Source: Notospermus geniculatus
Lineage: Eukaryota; Nemertea; Pilidiophora; Heteronemertea; Lineidae
Length of the DNA stretch: 64,000 nucleotides
Direction: 5' to 3'
Assembly (NCBI GenBank): GCA_002633025.1
Contig: NMRB01001815.1
Coordinates: 64,934 to 128,933 of the forward strand
The notes below the pieces were generated by a model. It was not told the DNA's origin, did no database searches, and worked only from the letters and a program-made list of their open reading frames with translations. The translations under genes were made by a program, and so were the position numbers. Positions 54,022-64,000 of the stretch are shown one piece after another; position 1 is the stretch's first letter, and each line of letters begins with the position of its first letter.

Positions 54022-57000
54022 CTGTCAATTATAGGGCAGAAGAAAAACGGTCAAAAAGGCACTGAAGTAATCATCTCCCTTTCTGTACTGTAATTCTGAA
54101 TACAAAATTGTGGGATCAAAGTTAATATCGAGGTAACTGCATCCAGCTTACCTTGTCCCCTGGGAACAGAACATACCAATTCAACACACACGATTTCAAT
54201 ATGAGAAGGAAAGCACTTTCCTAGACTTCAGTGAGGTAGTTGAAGAGAAATATGTACAAAGATTCACCAACATCTTCAGGAAGACTTACTTCATATGAAA
54301 GTACCAACGGATATCTAACTAATTTGATGACAAAAACTTTTAACCTGATGCCCTCCAATGCCTTCAAAGTTCGGCAAATTTTCTGAACAACATTGATCAT
54401 AGCATTCTGAGGTATCATTTTCACATGTTCTGGCCAATGCAAGAAGAGTCATTCAACAGTTCTTTTATGATCTGCCGGTAATTGCAGTATCTTGACTGTC
54501 AGTAGGCCCTAAACTTTTCATCCTGAATATTCTGATGAATCTGCACATCACACAGCAAAAAGCCCACTCACGAGAAAACTACATACATGTACAAGAGTTG
54601 GATCCCAAAAGAACAACATCTACTGGTATCATGATCAATCAATCAACAAACATGGTACCAAACTTGAGCTGACAACACATTCCAATGGGCGGGATAAACT
54701 CCTGTCTCCATCACGTCAGAATTCTTCCTCTGATTACATGTAGGTACTTATCAACAATCATAATAAAACATAAGGAGAGATCCTTGAGTACAGAAACAAC
54801 AGAATGGTCCCAAGAGATCACTAGAATAAGAACAGAGACAAGAATATGGAAATAGTATATAAATAGTATAAAAAATCAACTGGAGTAAAAAATAGTCATG
54901 AAAGTCTACACATTCGTGTATTGTAAAACCATTTCTCTTGCAAATTCTTGCAACAATGCTGTGATCATGCAAATACATGCATCAGATGTATGTGACACCT
55001 CAGTGCTTTTAAAATGCGAAATTCAAGATTATGTGAAACATAAGTTGACAGAGTGTGAATGCAAATCCATATGATTTGATAGTACAAAATCAATATGTAC
55101 ATCATAGCATTCCATGCACTCAGGCAAACTTTTACTCATCGAATGGCTATCTGCTAAAACAGCACGCATGTACATAAATCTATTGTACAGACTACATACA
55201 AGCTTTCTACAGATGTCACGAGGAAAATTTCAAACAGTCTATGCCATATATACATGTACCTAATTCCCATAACTAAGAAATATACTAGATAGCACAGGCA
55301 GTTTTGCTAATAGGATAGAAGCCATTATAGCAAACACAAAATTGCCTTTCAACATCACAACCTGCCTACACAACACAAAGGGTTCAGAAATACGGTACCC
55401 GGTATGTGAGCCACTAGGAAAACCCGTCAGATGTCGCATTTGAGGAAAGTGTTAATGGCCTTGGTGAACCCGCACATTTCAATAGCTGAAATGTGCTATG
55501 TAACAGGTGAACAGTAGCAGATCAATGCACAGGCAATCTGACAACCCTTGTTGATCACTCAGCAACTTCCGACAAATTTTCCTACACCGCCACACAATTA
55601 TAGTAGGAGGCCTCAGTCAAAACAGGCTTCATATGTATGCAAGATCCACACACTGGAAACATTCTTGGGTAATGTGAGCTTTACTGCTTTACATGTGACT
55701 TGTCGTTAACACTATTGAAATGGAAGTAACATCCCAGTCCTGATCAATTTCCCACACAAAAGGTGTCCATAGTATAGAACCTGGTTTCGGTGTGCTGCCC
55801 TCCGTCGTAGCTATGATCTCCATTGTGTTTGGAGACGTAGGCTTCATGTGTACCATAATTGTCTGGAAACAAGTCTTGTATACCACAGGACAGCATAGGG
55901 AAACTGGATTATTGTGCAAAGATCATGCAATGCAAACAGGAGTCTTGTTCATGAGTGTTAGTTGAAACAGGTTTCATGATCATTGTATAAGATCCATGCA
56001 CAGGGAATAAGACCCCAGAGTGTAGTGTTGTTAGAAAAGACTGTGACCCATGCAGGAACATGATTTTGGCTGAGGAAGTAGTCTTGGACAGTGTACTCGA
56101 CCCTACTCGAAATCAGATCCTTGTGTGAGAGGTGCATGTGATAGAGACAGGATCTGTGTGAATTAGTCATTTGCATTTGAAATACATATACAGTGGAACC
56201 CCTCAGTTTGACCACCCCTCTTACTTGACCACCCCTCCAAACTGACCGATTTTTGTCGGTCCCAATGAAATCCTTCACATTTTCCATTAGCTAAGTCGAC
56301 CACCCCTCTACCCCGACCGTGACCACCCAGATGGTGGGTCCCAAGCTTCATTTCAACCCCTCTAAATTGACCACGACCACAAAATTGTATGTATTTGAAC
56401 ATGGGGTCTTTTGAAATACATGTACAAATGTACATGTAGTCAGAATATGGAGCTGGTCAGAATGATCTTCTGGGCCAAACACCAAAGCCAAGCTAAACCA
56501 AGCTTCCAAAGTGTAAGATTTTGTGAAGGTATTCATTTGTAATTGAGGCTGCTGGCCATAATTCACTTTTTAATCATCATAATCAAAGTCCTTTGATCAC
56601 ATGACTTAGCAATCAAAGTGCCCCCCCCCCATCTCAACCTGGCTAAAGTGACCACCCCTCTAAACTGACCACTTCGCTCCGGTCCCATGGGTGGTCGACT
56701 TAGAGGGGTTCCACTGTATACTGGTATTTATTCATGGATTCCATTTTTTATGGGAACTAAACTACATAACAACCCCTTATCACACATGGATAATTATTGA
56801 TAGGCAGTGAAGAGATGCATAAAGCTGGTATTTCATAGCAGATACATGGGAAACTAAGGTAGCAGGCACATAATTATGATGATTCCGAACACCAGAAAAC
56901 ACTCTCAAGTTCCGGGACTGGCTCACGGAAGATGTCCAATGCTCTTTTGCCAGTAGGCCAACTTCTGTTGAGGGTTTTGTGTGGCAAACTGTTAATGTGT

Positions 57001-58194
57001 GGTACCTAACAGGGCTCACATCTGAATCAACAACTTTAAAAGTCAATATGAGGGTCTAGTGTTCAGAATCATCCTTAAATGACCTGTGAAGAGAATAGTG
57101 TACGCCTCTGGAATGATGTTGATACCCCACAGCTGTTAAAGAACTGCCTGGACTTTCCCATAGAATGACTTGCTGAAGCTACAAAAAGCCCTTAGCTATG
57201 CAGACCAAAACCTTAAAATAGCTTTCTCTTTACAGTCATGGGAAGGAACGCCTGAGTAAATGAGAGCACATACAAAACGAATGCACTAATGCACACTTGA
57301 CTAGAGTACAATAAGCTTGGTCTAAGGCATACCGTTGTATTCTTCAACAATCATCAGAACGAGGTCTGAAGATTGCCACTCAAAACAAGCCTGGGCTTTC
57401 CATAATTCTGCACAGTTTGAGGGGATACCATGGATATTACAAGTTGAAGTATTAGGACGGATCAAATGACACAACATAAGATACTGATTAGTGATGTGAG
57501 TGTTTGTGTGCGAGGATGATATGAAAGACAGATTGTCTGCAGACCCAAATCACCTCTAAATAAACAGCTGTTAAAAATGCTGCACAAAAAGAATGGTATT
57601 GGGTATTTTAATAAGACTGTTGTGAATGTCTTCAACATTGTATGTGCTACATGCAGCCACATGAGACAAGTTTACCGTGGTATGAACAGTAAATTAGATT
57701 TAAAGGAGACTGGAAGAAAAAGTTATCTGAATATGGACAAAAACTTGTTTTCTTTGAAAATGCAGATAGGAAACTTGAAACGAGCATGGTATCCACCAAA
57801 TTTATCACCCCAGAACAACAGTTTTTTTCCAAATTGGCTACATGTATGCGAACCCACACCAGATACAATCTCACCTGCAAATATCACATTTCTATGATAT
57901 TCCTGTAAAAAGATTTACAAAGTATTTAGTTACGGTACGACAAATAGGCTTGTTTTAAACAAGCACATGTATGTTTTGATCGCTGCCGAGTCTTGAGTAG
58001 AAAATACTTTGTGCTGGCAGAAAGGTACCAAGGTCGGTACACTTAAACAGATTTCCATATCAGGAAATTAGTACCACCAAAAGTAGATGGTCTTTATCTA
58101 TTTTTGGTACCACCAACAGTAGGTAACAAGCTTGTGATATGTCTGTATGTGACAATGTTATCCTAATTATCCTAATACTAAAACTACCCAATCA
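54022..58194. other. Region downstream of TTC39, repeats and short open frames
   Basis: About 4 kb with no recognised gene. It includes the cagtggaacc-type element at 56191-56716 and a minus-strand open frame near 55689-55866 after a ttccag acceptor that I could not assign. Part may be TTC39 3' UTR. Confidence 0.35.
56191..56716. mobile_element. Larger cagtggaacccctc element
   Basis: The ends cagtggaacccctc and gaggggttccactg are perfect inverted repeats 525 bases apart. Words such as gaccacccctctaaactgac recur several times inside, so the element seems built of short internal repeats around a unique core. Confidence 0.7.

Positions 58195-64000
<5,806 letters not shown>

Noticed and set aside
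55689-55919. Minus-strand 76-codon open frame after a ttccag acceptor
   Set aside because: Two frames stay open over the same stretch, no donor or partner exon was found, and no similarity was recognised. It may be 3' UTR.

Overview
The window is animal nuclear DNA: split genes with GT-AG introns, AT-rich spacers dense in short palindromic DNA elements, tRNA-derived SINEs, and many tacatgta-type and ggccta-type oligomers. The gene set (FAF1, COX5B, focal adhesion kinase, a PAQR membrane progestin receptor, TTC39) and this repeat style suggest a marine invertebrate, most likely a deuterostome such as an echinoderm or hemichordate. That placement is inference; no taxon-specific gene was seen.

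Layout. FAF1 (minus) occupies 770-8001, and its UBA exon and first exon recur at 8843-8911 and 10416-10451. COX5B (plus, 10853-13998) lies head-to-head with FAF1. Focal adhesion kinase (minus, 16517-34216) is read as 25 coding exons whose phases all close. From 34217 to about 44000 there are only repeats. Candidate exons of an unidentified minus-strand gene lie at 44024-45993. A two-exon PAQR receptor (plus) lies at 46798-48065, with a second 3' half at 49068-49607 after a run of N. The right end carries the 3' half of a TTC39 gene (minus, 58195-64000, 5' part outside the window).

The most striking feature is structural. Four blocks of near-identical sequence are repeated in tandem: 3450-4164 with 4603-5317, 6633-8071 with 8575-10522, 47526-48580 with 49068-50118, and 59831-60983 with 61076-62241. 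They include exons and differ by scattered substitutions and by clean transposon insertions. In each case one copy ends in sequence absent from the other (a repeat in three cases), usually at an assembly gap. The simplest reading is unmerged haplotypes (allelic contigs placed in series), broken where the alleles differ by mobile-element insertions, rather than real gene duplication. The TTC39 case has no N and could be a real duplication that leaves a broken exon.

Functionally the genes are unrelated housekeeping or signalling genes: FAF1 (ubiquitin and p97 adaptor), COX5B (respiratory complex IV), FAK (integrin signalling), PAQR (steroid or lipid membrane receptor) and TTC39 (TPR protein). 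No new multi-gene system was found. The points most worth checking are the allelic duplications with insertion polymorphisms, a GC-AG intron in FAF1, a pair of phase-matched small exons beside the FAK autophosphorylation site, loss of the Grb2-type motif in the FAK FAT domain, and several foldback/MITE families.
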